The notes beneath the pieces are model-generated. The model made no database searches. It was given only the letters and a program-made list of their open reading frames with translations, and was not told where the DNA came from. A program made the position numbers and the translations under genes. 33,353 bases of DNA, from contig JAOZSN010000007.1 in the NCBI GenBank assembly GCA_029939635.1, positions 1 through 33,353 of the forward strand, given 5' to 3'. Shown here piece after piece: positions 14,047-21,284 of this stretch; within the stretch, counting starts at the first letter, position 1; each line of letters opens with the position of its first letter. Source of the DNA: Deltaproteobacteria bacterium. Its GTDB lineage: Bacteria; Desulfobacterota; Desulfobulbia; Desulfobulbales; SURF-16.

Positions 14047-14508
14047 ATGGACACAACACGTCGAGAATTTTTTAAACGCGGCAAAACCGAGATCCGGCCT
14101 CCCTGGGCATTGAAATCAGAGCTTTTCTTTGCCGCCTGTACTCGCTGTCATGACTGCATCCCCGCCTGCCCTAACCATATTATCTCCACGGATAAATTCA
14201 ACTACCCTCTCCTTGATTTCGGCAAAGGGGAGTGTACCTTCTGCGGGAAATGCCTCACAGCCTGTACACCCCAGGCCCTTTTGTCAGCGGAAAAGCCTTG
14301 GGACTATATTGCCGTAATTAAGGAAAGCTGTCTGGCTCTGCATGGCACTCTCTGTCGTCTCTGCGGCGATGAATGTGAGTCCCGTGCTATTTCCTTTCCT
14401 CCCCAACTGGCAGGCTTTGGCCCGCCGGTCATCTCTGCTTCCACCTGCACTGGTTGTGGAGCCTGCCTACGCCAATGTCCTACCCAGGCCATCTCCCTAA
14501 AAAGATAA
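14047..14508 (+). CDS. napF: Ferredoxin-type protein NapF
   Basis: NapF is a cytoplasmic iron-sulphur protein that assists maturation of NapA before Tat export. The 153-residue product carries cysteine groups of the form C-x2-C-x2-C-x3-C at residues 31-41 (CTRCHDCIPAC), 63-73 (CTFCGKCLTAC) and 134-144 (CTGCGACLRQC). A variant set lies at C95, C103, C106 and C110. This matches the multi-cluster NapF pattern. The N-terminal TTRREFFKRG looks like a vestigial twin-arginine motif, which is common in NapF and is not followed by a hydrophobic stretch. It is separated from napD by 148 bases containing a candidate promoter, so it may be transcribed partly apart from the rest of the cluster. Confidence 0.9.
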   Translation: MDTTRREFFKRGKTEIRPPWALKSELFFAACTRCHDCIPACPNHIISTDKFNYPLLDFGKGECTFCGKCLTACTPQALLSAEKPWDYIAVIKESCLALHGTLCRLCGDECESRAISFPPQLAGFGPPVISASTCTGCGACLRQCPTQAISLKR

Positions 14509-14530
14509 TAGTTACTATTACTTCTTTTTT

Positions 14531-14609
14531 TGATAAAATTTATCTCGTTTGATTTTTGCCTCAGAAATCCATACAATAGATGGCACTATGTAATAGCGGT
14601 ATCAAACGA
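14531..14609 (+). promoter_or_regulatory. Candidate promoter and palindromes upstream of napDAGHBC
   Basis: TTGATT (14549-14554) and TACAAT (14572-14577) are 17 bases apart and would start transcription about 70 bases before napD. Just upstream is the palindrome GATAAAATTTATC (14532-14544). An inverted pair TCGTTTGAT (14545-14553) and ATCAAACGA (14601-14609) brackets the -10 region. TTGAT/ATCAA half-sites resemble CRP/FNR-family operators, but the 47-base spacing is not that of one FNR site. Control by an FNR/HcpR-like or nitrate-responsive regulator is a guess. Confidence 0.35.
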
Positions 14610-14656
14610 ACAGGCGCAGCCGCTCTCTAACAAACAATCTACCAAAGGATGAACAG

Positions 14657-14893
14657 ATGAATATTGCTGGAGTTGTTGTGCATGCCCGACCTGAGGATGC
14701 TGCTCTGATTCAGGCTGAAATCTCCACCATGCCAGGTGCGGAGATCCATGGTGTCAAAGAGAATGGCCGTATAGTGGTCACCGTTGAGGATGAGGATTAC
14801 AAAAAAACCAGTGATGCGGTGTTGAACCTGCACCAGATTAAGGGGGTGCTGTCTGCCACCCTGGTATACCAACACTGCGAAGAAGATTCGTAA
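14657..14893 (+). CDS. napD: NapD, chaperone for the NapA twin-arginine signal
   Basis: The 78-residue protein has the small ferredoxin-like fold of NapD. An N-terminal strand (NIAGVVVHARPED) is followed by a helix (AALIQAEISTMPGAEIHGV), a central strand pair (GRIVVTVEDEDY), a second helix and a closing strand (GVLSATLVYQHCE). NapD binds the Tat signal of NapA and prevents premature export. AAAGGATG precedes the ATG. It is encoded directly before napA (52-base gap), as in most nap clusters. Length and segment order are normal for the family. Confidence 0.9.
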   Translation: MNIAGVVVHARPEDAALIQAEISTMPGAEIHGVKENGRIVVTVEDEDYKKTSDAVLNLHQIKGVLSATLVYQHCEEDS

Positions 14894-14945
14894 CGACAGT
14901 TTCCAGTTAGATGGTCACAGATAAAAACAAAGCAAGGAGAAAAGT

Positions 14946-17462
14946 ATGAAGCTATCCAGGCGTAAATTCATCAAGGCCAATGCCGTTGCTGCTACTGCGG
15001 TGGCTGCCGGTATGTCCATTCCCAAGGCCGAGGCGTTAGCCAAAGAGGGGGATCTGGATATTCGCTGGGACAAGGCCCCCTGCCGTTTCTGCGGCACGGG
15101 TTGTTCTGTGCTGGTAGGCACCAAGAATGGCCGCATGGTGGCCAGCCAGGGTGACCCCGATGCCCCGGTTAATCGTGGACTGAACTGTATTAAGGGCTAT
15201 TTTCTTTCCAAGATTATGTATGGCAGGGATCGCCTGAAGACCCCAATGCTACGCAAGAGAAACGGCAAGTATGATAAAGAGGGTGAATTTACCCCAGTGA
15301 GCTGGGATGAGGCCTTTGATATTATGGCCGTTAAATTTAAAGAAGCCATCAAGAAAAAAGGGCCGACGTCAGTGGGTATGTTTGGCTCCGGCCAATGGAC
15401 GATCTTTGAGGGCTATGCCGCCTCTAAGCTCATAAAGGGAGGTTTTCGCTCCAATAATCTTGACCCTAATGCCCGCCACTGTATGGCCTCGGCCGTGGCT
15501 GGTTTTATCCGTACCTTTGGCTCAGATGAGCCCATGGGCTGTTATGATGACCTGGAATATGCCGATGGCTTTGTGCTCTGGGGTTCCAATATGGCTGAGA
15601 TGCACCCCATTCTCTGGTCACGCCTCACCGACCGCCGCCTCACTGCTCCCCATGTCAAGGTGGCAGTACTCTCCACCTTTGAAAACAGGGGCTATGAATT
15701 AGCTGATCTCACCCTAACCTTCAAGCCCCAGACCGATCTTTACATCCTCAACTTCATTGCCAACTATATTGTCCAGAACAATGCGGTCAATGAGGACTTT
15801 GTTGCCAAGCATGCCACCTTCAAGCAGGGCAACACCGACATCGGTTATGGCCTGCGCCCCACGGATCCCCGCGAAAAGGCTGCCAAGAACGCCAAAAAGG
15901 CTGGCGGCAGCAAGGATATCACCTTTGCTGAGTATAAAAAATTCATCTCGCAATTCACCTTGGAAAAAACATCCAAGGAAACAGGTGTGCCAGAGGCAAA
16001 TCTTGTGGAGTTGGCCAAGATGTACGCTGACCCCAAACGCAAAATTGTCTCCTACTGGACCATGGGCTTTAACCAGCATACCCGTGGCACCTGGGCCAAT
16101 AACCTGATCTACAATATCCACCTGCTCACCGGTAAGATCTCTGAGCCTGGCAATGGCCCCTTTTCCTTAACCGGCCAGCCTTCTGCCTGTGGTACTGCCC
16201 GCGAGGTTGGCACCTTTGCCCATCGCCTCCCTGCTGACCTGGTGGTCAAAAAAGAGGCCCACCGAACCTTTACTGAAAAAATCTGGAAACTGCCCAAGGG
16301 TACCCTGAACGGTAAGGTTGGCTATCATGCTGTCCTGCAAAACAGAATGCTTAAGGATGGCAAGCTCAATGCCTACTGGGTGATGTGTAATAATAATATG
16401 CAGGCCGGGCCCAATTTTAACGATGAGGCCTACCCCGGCTATCGCAACCCAGAAAACTTCATTGTTGTCACCGATCCCTACCCTACTGTCACAGCCATGG
16501 CCGCTGATCTCATGCTACCCACCGCCATGTGGGCAGAAAAAGAAGGTGCCTACGGTAATGCTGAACGGCGTTCTCAGTTCTGGCGGCAACAGGTTAAACC
16601 CCCAGGAGAGGCCAAGAGTGACCTCTGGCAGCTGGTGGAATTCTCCAAACGGTTCAAAGTTGAAGAGGTATGGCCAGAGGATCTTATTGCCCAAAAACCA
16701 GAGTATCGTGGCAAAACTCTGTACGACATCCTCTTTGCCAATGGCCAGATCGATAAATTTCCCAAACAAAAGGTTACCGATGCCGTCGGCAATGTCTATG
16801 ACAGCGACGAGATGGATCATTTCGGTTATTACCTGCAAAAAGGCATCTACGAGGAGTACCGCCTCTTTGGCCTACAAGGCCCCAAAAAAGGCCATGAGTT
16901 AGGCAGCTTTGATGATTACCACAAATCCCGCGGCCTGCGCTGGCCAGTTGTTGATGGCAAAGAAACCCTATGGCGCTACCGGGAAGGCTATGATCCCCAT
17001 GTGGCCAAGGGCAGCGGTATCCAGTTCTACGGCAATAAGGATAATAAGGCCCGTATCTTTGCCCTGCCCTATGAACCGCCTGCAGAAATGCCAGATAAAG
17101 AATATGACCTGTGGCTCTGTACCGGGCGTGTCTTGGAGCATTGGCATACCGGTTCCATGACCCAGCGTGTCCCAGAGCTGTATCGTGCCGTGCCCAATGC
17201 AGTCTTATTCATGAACCCTGAGGATGCCAAATCTCGCGGCCTGCGGCGTGGTATGACAGCCAAGATCTCCACCAGACGGGGAATGATTGAGGCCTCCATA
17301 GAAACCAGAGGGCGAAACAGAATGCCCAAAGGTATGGTCTTCCTGCCATTTTTTGATGCCAGGAGGCTGGCAAATAAGCTTACTCTTGATGCCACCTGCC
17401 CCATTTCCAAGGAGACGGATTATAAGAAATGCGCGGTTAAGGTTGAACGGACTAAGGCATAA
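14946..17462 (+). CDS. napA: Periplasmic nitrate reductase catalytic subunit NapA
   Basis: NapA is the molybdenum bis-MGD enzyme that reduces nitrate to nitrite in the periplasm. The 838-residue precursor begins with a twin-arginine signal (MKLSRRKFIKANAVAATAVA). The [4Fe-4S] ligands are C46, C49, C53 and C81 (CRFCGTGC and GLNCIKGY). The molybdenum ligand is expected at C179 in NARHCMASAVAGF. Other conserved parts are FTPVSWDEAFDIM, SNMAEMHPILWSR, FNQHTRGTWANN and, near the C-terminus, TGRVLEHWHTGSMTQRVPEL. The Cys ligand and the CMASAVAGF context separate it from formate dehydrogenase and Nas-type enzymes. An AAGGAGA site precedes the ATG. It is followed after 11 bases by napG. Confidence 0.96.
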   Translation: MKLSRRKFIKANAVAATAVAAGMSIPKAEALAKEGDLDIRWDKAPCRFCGTGCSVLVGTKNGRMVASQGDPDAPVNRGLNCIKGYFLSKIMYGRDRLKTPMLRKRNGKYDKEGEFTPVSWDEAFDIMAVKFKEAIKKKGPTSVGMFGSGQWTIFEGYAASKLIKGGFRSNNLDPNARHCMASAVAGFIRTFGSDEPMGCYDDLEYADGFVLWGSNMAEMHPILWSRLTDRRLTAPHVKVAVLSTFENRGYELADLTLTFKPQTDLYILNFIANYIVQNNAVNEDFVAKHATFKQGNTDIGYGLRPTDPREKAAKNAKKAGGSKDITFAEYKKFISQFTLEKTSKETGVPEANLVELAKMYADPKRKIVSYWTMGFNQHTRGTWANNLIYNIHLLTGKISEPGNGPFSLTGQPSACGTAREVGTFAHRLPADLVVKKEAHRTFTEKIWKLPKGTLNGKVGYHAVLQNRMLKDGKLNAYWVMCNNNMQAGPNFNDEAYPGYRNPENFIVVTDPYPTVTAMAADLMLPTAMWAEKEGAYGNAERRSQFWRQQVKPPGEAKSDLWQLVEFSKRFKVEEVWPEDLIAQKPEYRGKTLYDILFANGQIDKFPKQKVTDAVGNVYDSDEMDHFGYYLQKGIYEEYRLFGLQGPKKGHELGSFDDYHKSRGLRWPVVDGKETLWRYREGYDPHVAKGSGIQFYGNKDNKARIFALPYEPPAEMPDKEYDLWLCTGRVLEHWHTGSMTQRVPELYRAVPNAVLFMNPEDAKSRGLRRGMTAKISTRRGMIEASIETRGRNRMPKGMVFLPFFDARRLANKLTLDATCPISKETDYKKCAVKVERTKA

Positions 17463-17473
17463 GGGGAGATACC

Positions 17474-18244
17474 GTGAAACAAGCTAACAACCCCACAAAA
17501 CCAGAAATAAGCAGCCGCAGGCAATTTTTGGCCAGCAGTGCCACAGCTGCCTGCGGGGTTGCCCTTTTTGGTCTTGGAGGCTGTGTGGGCAGTGATGAGA
17601 GTGGTGTCATGCTCAGACCACCGGGCGCCTCAAAAGAATTTCTGTCCGCCTGCATCCGCTGCGGCCAATGCGTCCGAGCCTGTCCGTACAACACCCTTAA
17701 ACTTGTCTCTCTTTTTGGTAAAGGTGGTACCGGCTCCCCCCATTATGAACCACGGCAGATACCATGCGAAATGTGTGAGAATTTACCCTGTATCAAGGCA
17801 TGTCCTACAGGGGCGCTAGACCCGGAACTGACCGATGTCAATAAGGCCAAGATGGGGATCGCGGTGCTGGTGGATCAAGAGACCTGCCTCAACTATCTTG
17901 GCCTGCGCTGCGGTGTCTGTTACCGCGCCTGCCCAAGTATTGATAAGGCCATTACCCTTGATGCCCAGCATAACCAGCGCAGTGGCAAACACACCCTGTT
18001 TTTGCCAAAAGTTCATTCTGACCATTGTACTGGTTGCGGCAAATGTGAAAAATCTTGTGTGCTGGAAACCCCAGCCATCAAGGTATTACCACGTGACCTG
18101 GCCAAGGGTGAACTGGGGCATCATTACCGGCTCGGTTGGGAGGAAAAGCAGAAGAAAGGCAAAAGTCTTATTCCAGAGGCCTTGGATTTACCAGACCGCA
18201 TGCCTGAATTTTCGCCCCTTTCCCATGATGAGGTGAAACCATGA
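17474..18244 (+). CDS. napG: Periplasmic ferredoxin-type protein NapG
   Basis: NapG is an exported protein with four [4Fe-4S] clusters that, with membrane protein NapH, passes electrons from quinol toward the nitrate reductase. The 256-residue product starts with GTG (GGGGAG upstream) and has a twin-arginine signal, SSRRQFLASSATAACGVALF. The cluster motifs are CIRCGQCVRACP, CEMCENLPCIKACP, CLNYLGLRCGVCYRACP and CTGCGKCEKSC, the order found in MauM/NapG proteins. The stop overlaps the napH start by four bases (ATGA), so translation is probably coupled. Length is within the usual range. Confidence 0.93.
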   Translation: MKQANNPTKPEISSRRQFLASSATAACGVALFGLGGCVGSDESGVMLRPPGASKEFLSACIRCGQCVRACPYNTLKLVSLFGKGGTGSPHYEPRQIPCEMCENLPCIKACPTGALDPELTDVNKAKMGIAVLVDQETCLNYLGLRCGVCYRACPSIDKAITLDAQHNQRSGKHTLFLPKVHSDHCTGCGKCEKSCVLETPAIKVLPRDLAKGELGHHYRLGWEEKQKKGKSLIPEALDLPDRMPEFSPLSHDEVKP

Positions 18245-19017
18245 AATGGCTCATTTTACGAAGGATAAGTCAACTGACCATTCTCACCTTGTTTTTACTA
18301 GGACCACTGGCAGGAATCTGGATTGTCCGTGGTAATCTTGCCGGATCAATGACCCTTGGAGTTCTTCCCCTCACCGATCCTCTGGCCTTATTGCAGACTA
18401 TGGTGGCTGGGCATACACCTGCCACAACAGCTCTTTTCGGTGCCCTGATTGTCATGGCGCTCTATCTGTTTGTAGGAGGCCGGGTTTTCTGTGCCTGGAT
18501 CTGTCCAGTTAATATTATTACGGATAGTGGTGAGTGGCTTAACAAACGCCTTGGTTTCAAACATGCAGGGTCTACAGGCCCTGGCTTACGATACTGGCTC
18601 CTGGCCATGGTAATTGTCCTGGCAGGCCTCACCGGCATGGCAACCTGGGAAACAGTCAACCCCACCAATGTTATGGCTCGCTCGTTGATTTTTGCCAGTA
18701 GTGGAGCTATCTGGATGGCAGCGTTCCTGTTTATCATGGCGCTGCTCATCAAGGGGGGCTGGTGCCGCATCTGTCCCACTGGTGCCCTATACTCATTACT
18801 TGGCTATGCCAGCCTGCTCAAGGTCAGTGCCACCAATAGAGAGAACTGTGATAACTGCAAGGCCTGCTATCAGGTATGCCCTGAACCCCAGGTTTTGGTG
18901 GATCCTCTCAAAACAACAACTATATCCCCTGTTATTCGTTCCGGCCAATGCACCAACTGCGGACGCTGTATTGATGTCTGTGGTCAGGATGTATTCCGCT
19001 TCGCTAGCAGGTTTTAA
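18241..19017 (+). CDS. napH: Membrane quinol dehydrogenase subunit NapH
   Basis: NapH is the membrane partner of NapG. The 258-residue protein has four hydrophobic segments, among them LTILTLFLLGPLAGIWIV, LFGALIVMALYLFVGG, WLLAMVIVLAGLTGM and IWMAAFLFIMALLI. The cysteine motifs facing the cytoplasm are CAWICPVN and CRICPTGALYSLLG. Two C-terminal [4Fe-4S] motifs follow, CDNCKACYQVCPEP and CTNCGRCIDVCGQDVF. This is the NapH layout. The ATG lies inside the napG stop (ATGA). It is followed 14 bases later by napB, which has its own AAAAGGAG site. Confidence 0.93.
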   Translation: MKWLILRRISQLTILTLFLLGPLAGIWIVRGNLAGSMTLGVLPLTDPLALLQTMVAGHTPATTALFGALIVMALYLFVGGRVFCAWICPVNIITDSGEWLNKRLGFKHAGSTGPGLRYWLLAMVIVLAGLTGMATWETVNPTNVMARSLIFASSGAIWMAAFLFIMALLIKGGWCRICPTGALYSLLGYASLLKVSATNRENCDNCKACYQVCPEPQVLVDPLKTTTISPVIRSGQCTNCGRCIDVCGQDVFRFASRF

Positions 19018-19031
19018 AAGGAGTTTAAAAA

Positions 19032-19460
19032 ATGAAAAAAGTACTTCTTATTCTTGCCCTAAGCTGTATTGCAATGCCATTACACGCGGAAGAGGTAAAA
19101 TCATTGCGAGGCACCAGAGATCTTGATGCCTGCTCTGAACCACCGCAAATCAATCGCCTCATTGCAGATGACCGCCCTATTCCCCGTGATTTTGTCCAAC
19201 AGCCTCCCCTCATCCCCCATAAGAAAGAGGGATACCGGATAGACAAAAATTATAATAAATGTCTCAGCTGTCATAGCTGGGCCAATTATAAACAGGCCAA
19301 GGCCACCAAGGTACCCCCCACCCATTTCCAGGATCGGGAAATGAAAGAACGGGCTAACCTTTCACCCAGTCGCTATTTCTGTACCCAGTGCCATGTTCCC
19401 CAGACGGATGTCAGACCCTTGGTTGATAATGAATTTGAACCTGTCAAAGCGCTGCGCTAA
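19032..19460 (+). CDS. napB: Diheme cytochrome c NapB (nitrate reductase electron-transfer subunit)
   Basis: NapB transfers electrons to NapA in the periplasm. The 142-residue precursor has a Sec signal, MKKVLLILALSCIAMPLHA, cleaved before EEV. The two heme c sites are CLSCH (77-81) and CTQCH (117-121). Conserved surroundings include RGTRDLDACSEPPQI, PIPRDFVQQPPLIPH and YRIDKNYNKCLSCHSW. Histidines at PPLIPH and PPTHF are candidate distal heme ligands. Spacing to napC is 18 bases with an AAGGAG site. Length is typical of the family. Confidence 0.94.
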   Translation: MKKVLLILALSCIAMPLHAEEVKSLRGTRDLDACSEPPQINRLIADDRPIPRDFVQQPPLIPHKKEGYRIDKNYNKCLSCHSWANYKQAKATKVPPTHFQDREMKERANLSPSRYFCTQCHVPQTDVRPLVDNEFEPVKALR

Positions 19461-19478
19461 CATAAGGAGCAATACGCA

Positions 19479-20054
19479 ATGAGCAATAGAAATAAAGCAT
19501 CAGGCTTCAAATGGGCAACGTTCCTCCTGGGTGGTATAGTTGGAATTGTGCTCCTTGCAGTCTTTCTTGGAGAACTCCATTATTCCGCCTCGGAAAAATT
19601 TTGCATCTCCTGCCATGAGATGGAAGATAATGTCTATATGGAATACAAGGATACAGCCCATTACATGAATAAATCCGGTGTACGGGCCACCTGTACTGAC
19701 TGCCACCTGTCCAATAATTTAGTGGAAAAGGTGGGTCGCAAGGTAAAGGCCGTCAATGAGGTTATCCAGCATTTCAGTGGTACCATCGATACCAGAGAAA
19801 AATTTATCGACCATCGCCTGAAACTGGCCGAACGGGTCTGGGCTGAAATGAAGGCCACTGACTCCCGGGAATGCCGTTCCTGCCATACAGAAGAAAATAT
19901 GGACTACACCAAGCAGTCCAGCCGGGCCATGGCCCAGCATCTTCAAGGTGAAGCAGAGAATAAAACCTGTATTGACTGTCATAAGGGCTTGGCCCATAGG
20001 CTACCCGATATGCATACCATTGACCCTTCAGCGGTTATTAGCGTAACTGAATAG
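19479..20054 (+). CDS. napC: Tetraheme membrane cytochrome c NapC (NapC/NirT family)
   Basis: NapC is a membrane-anchored quinol dehydrogenase feeding electrons to NapB/NapA. The 191-residue protein has a single N-terminal helix (about 11-32, WATFLLGGIVGIVLLAVFLG). Four heme c motifs follow: CISCH (42-46), CTDCH (72-76), CRSCH (132-136) and CIDCH (164-168). This is the NapC/NirT/NrfH pattern. Its place at the end of the nap cluster favours NapC over NrfH, although NrfH-like activity cannot be excluded without a nearby nrfA. A 22-bp stem-loop starts about 5 bases after its stop codon. Confidence 0.92.
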   Translation: MSNRNKASGFKWATFLLGGIVGIVLLAVFLGELHYSASEKFCISCHEMEDNVYMEYKDTAHYMNKSGVRATCTDCHLSNNLVEKVGRKVKAVNEVIQHFSGTIDTREKFIDHRLKLAERVWAEMKATDSRECRSCHTEENMDYTKQSSRAMAQHLQGEAENKTCIDCHKGLAHRLPDMHTIDPSAVISVTE

Positions 20055-20058
20055 TACC

Positions 20059-20109
20059 TATTAAAGGTTGTCTTGAAAAACTAGATATTTTTCAAGACAA
20101 CCTTTAATA
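20059..20109 (+). terminator. 22-bp perfect stem-loop after napC
   Basis: Arms at 20059-20080 and 20088-20109 are perfect 22-base complements (TATTAAAGGTTGTCTTGAAA...) around the loop CTAGATA. The upper stem is A/T-rich next to the loop. It is followed by AGTATAAACAAAG, without a T-run, so it may work more as an mRNA-stabilising 3' structure than as an intrinsic terminator. Confidence 0.7.
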
Positions 20110-20120
20110 GTATAAACAAA

Positions 20121-20162
20121 GAAAGGGGTGCTGCTGCCAATATGGGCAACAGCACCCCTTTC
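20121..20162 (+). terminator. Second stem-loop after napC (GC-rich terminator)
   Basis: GAAAGGGGTGCTG (20121-20133) pairs with CAGCACCCCTTTC (20150-20162), and an inner TGCC/GGCA pair extends the helix. The arm is GC-rich and ends in CCCCTTTCTTATTATG, giving a modest U-rich tail. With the preceding stem it forms a tandem transcription barrier at the end of the nap operon. Confidence 0.7.
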
Positions 20163-20325
20163 TTATTATGGACAGTGGTTACTAAGGCATGGGAGACAAA
20201 GGAAGAAATAATCTCAAAGATTGACAGCCAATTTCCGCCTGCCTTATACTGAAGGTTACCCCCTCTGGTACCTGGTACCTCTGGTGGAAATTAATCAATC
20301 GCCCTTATTGAGACCTTCTATCGCC

Positions 20326-20922
20326 ATGCCTACTGTCAACCGCCTCCCCCTGCTGGGCGAGGCAGGTCATCATAACGATCAGGATACCGGTGACCATATC
20401 TGGCGCATGGCCGCCTATGCCCGTACCCTGGCCAAAGCGTCCGGTTGGTCCGAAGATATGGCTCAACGGCTTGAACTGGCTGCACCCATGCATGACACTG
20501 GTAAAATAGGCATACCGGATGCCATCCTCAAGGCACCTCGTAGCTTGACAATACCCGAGTGGCAAATCATGAAACAACACTCCAAGATAGGCTGTGACAT
20601 CCTTCATAAATGCGATACCGCCATATTCACCATGGCAGCAGAGATAGCCTGTAGCCACCATGAAAAATGGGACGGCAGCGGCTACCCAGATTCATTGGTT
20701 GGCCAAAATATCCCCGAGGCCGCCCGCATTGTTGCCCTGGCGGATGTCTTCGATGCCTTGACCATGACACGTCCCTATAAAAAAGCATGGAGTACTACTG
20801 AGGCCATGGCTGAAATCAGCCGAGGTTCAGGCAGCCATTTTGAACCACGCCTGGCTGAACTGTTCACTGATCTTCAAGCCGATATTTACCAGATCAAGGA
20901 GAGGTGGGATAACAAGGAATAG
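20326..20922 (+). CDS. HD-GYP domain protein (cyclic di-GMP phosphodiesterase type), N-terminally short
   Basis: The protein contains almost only the HD-GYP domain: HNDQDTGDHIWRMAAYARTL, the HD pair in APMHDTGKIGIPDAIL, EWQIMKQHSKIGCDIL, and HHEKWDGSGYP with the GYP motif. RIVALADVFDALTMTRPYKK and SGSHFEPRLAELF follow. Metal-binding residues look intact, so c-di-GMP hydrolysis is plausible. Relatives usually carry an N-terminal receiver (RpfG type); here there are about 10 residues before the domain. I chose the ATG at 20326 (198 residues). The frame stays open to a TTG at 20221, but neither start has a good ribosome binding site and the extra residues match nothing I know. It may have lost its sensory domain. 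Confidence 0.75.
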   Translation: MPTVNRLPLLGEAGHHNDQDTGDHIWRMAAYARTLAKASGWSEDMAQRLELAAPMHDTGKIGIPDAILKAPRSLTIPEWQIMKQHSKIGCDILHKCDTAIFTMAAEIACSHHEKWDGSGYPDSLVGQNIPEAARIVALADVFDALTMTRPYKKAWSTTEAMAEISRGSGSHFEPRLAELFTDLQADIYQIKERWDNKE

Positions 20923-20992
20923 TCTGCTGTCAAAGGAAACTGGTATACTGACTTCTGACTCTTTTTTATTGTTACTGTTCAAGGTTAAAACC

Positions 20993-21008
20993 CTCGCCTT
21001 TAGGCGAG
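20993..21008 (+). terminator. Short hairpin after the HD-GYP gene
   Basis: CTCGCCT (20993-20999) pairs with AGGCGAG (21002-21008) over a TT gap, more likely a 6-bp stem with a TTTA loop. AGGCATTTTGCT follows. The U-run is short, so this would be a weak terminator. Confidence 0.4.
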
Positions 21009-21042
21009 AGGCATTTTGCTAGCAGCTGATTTTTCTATTTCT

Positions 21043-21155
21043 AAATATCGAGGTCACAAGAAATGTCGAATAATGAAGGGTGGATGTTATCTTAATTGAG
21101 AAAAGTACCTTCCTTCGACATTCGATATTTCTGGTGACCTCTGCGGTTCGCTGTT
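21043..21155 (+). repeat. Palindromic intergenic element, copy A
   Basis: The outer arms AGGTCACAAGAAATGTCGAA (21051-21070) and TTCGACATTCGATATTTCTGG... (21114-21140) are imperfect reverse complements, the right arm having an extra ATTCGA unit. The centre contains ATGAAGGGTGGA (21073-21084). The 3' flank reads TCTGCGGTTCGCTGTT. The same ordered words occur on the minus strand at 24703-24862 (copy B). This marks a dispersed repeat of MITE or REP type. It encodes no protein. Confidence 0.7.
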
Positions 21156-21160
21156 CCAGG

Positions 21161-21181
21161 GAAACCGGCTAAGCCGGTTTC
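21161..21181. repeat. 10-bp perfect stem next to element A
   Basis: GAAACCGGCT (21161-21170) and AGCCGGTTTC (21172-21181) are perfect complements with an effective 3-base loop. No T-run follows. It lies directly after copy A of the palindromic element and may be part of it, though copy B lacks this stem. Confidence 0.5.
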
Positions 21182-21284
21182 AAATCGGTGGTTGTTTAGT
21201 TTGTTTCACAGGCAACAATGATTATATTCTGGAGATAATGCACTACATTTTTCTCTAGCTGTCCATTCTCAAGGAGGAGAAATC

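Larger units (their letters stand above)
20923..21284. other. Gene-free region between the HD-GYP gene and flgE
   Basis: These 362 bases hold no believable coding sequence. They contain a small hairpin (20993-21008), a palindromic element (about 21043-21155) that recurs in the pst operon, a 10-bp stem (21161-21181), and the flgE leader with an AAGGAGGAG ribosome binding site at about 21271-21279. I did not find a convincing sigma-28 or sigma-54 promoter for flgE. Confidence 0.6.
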
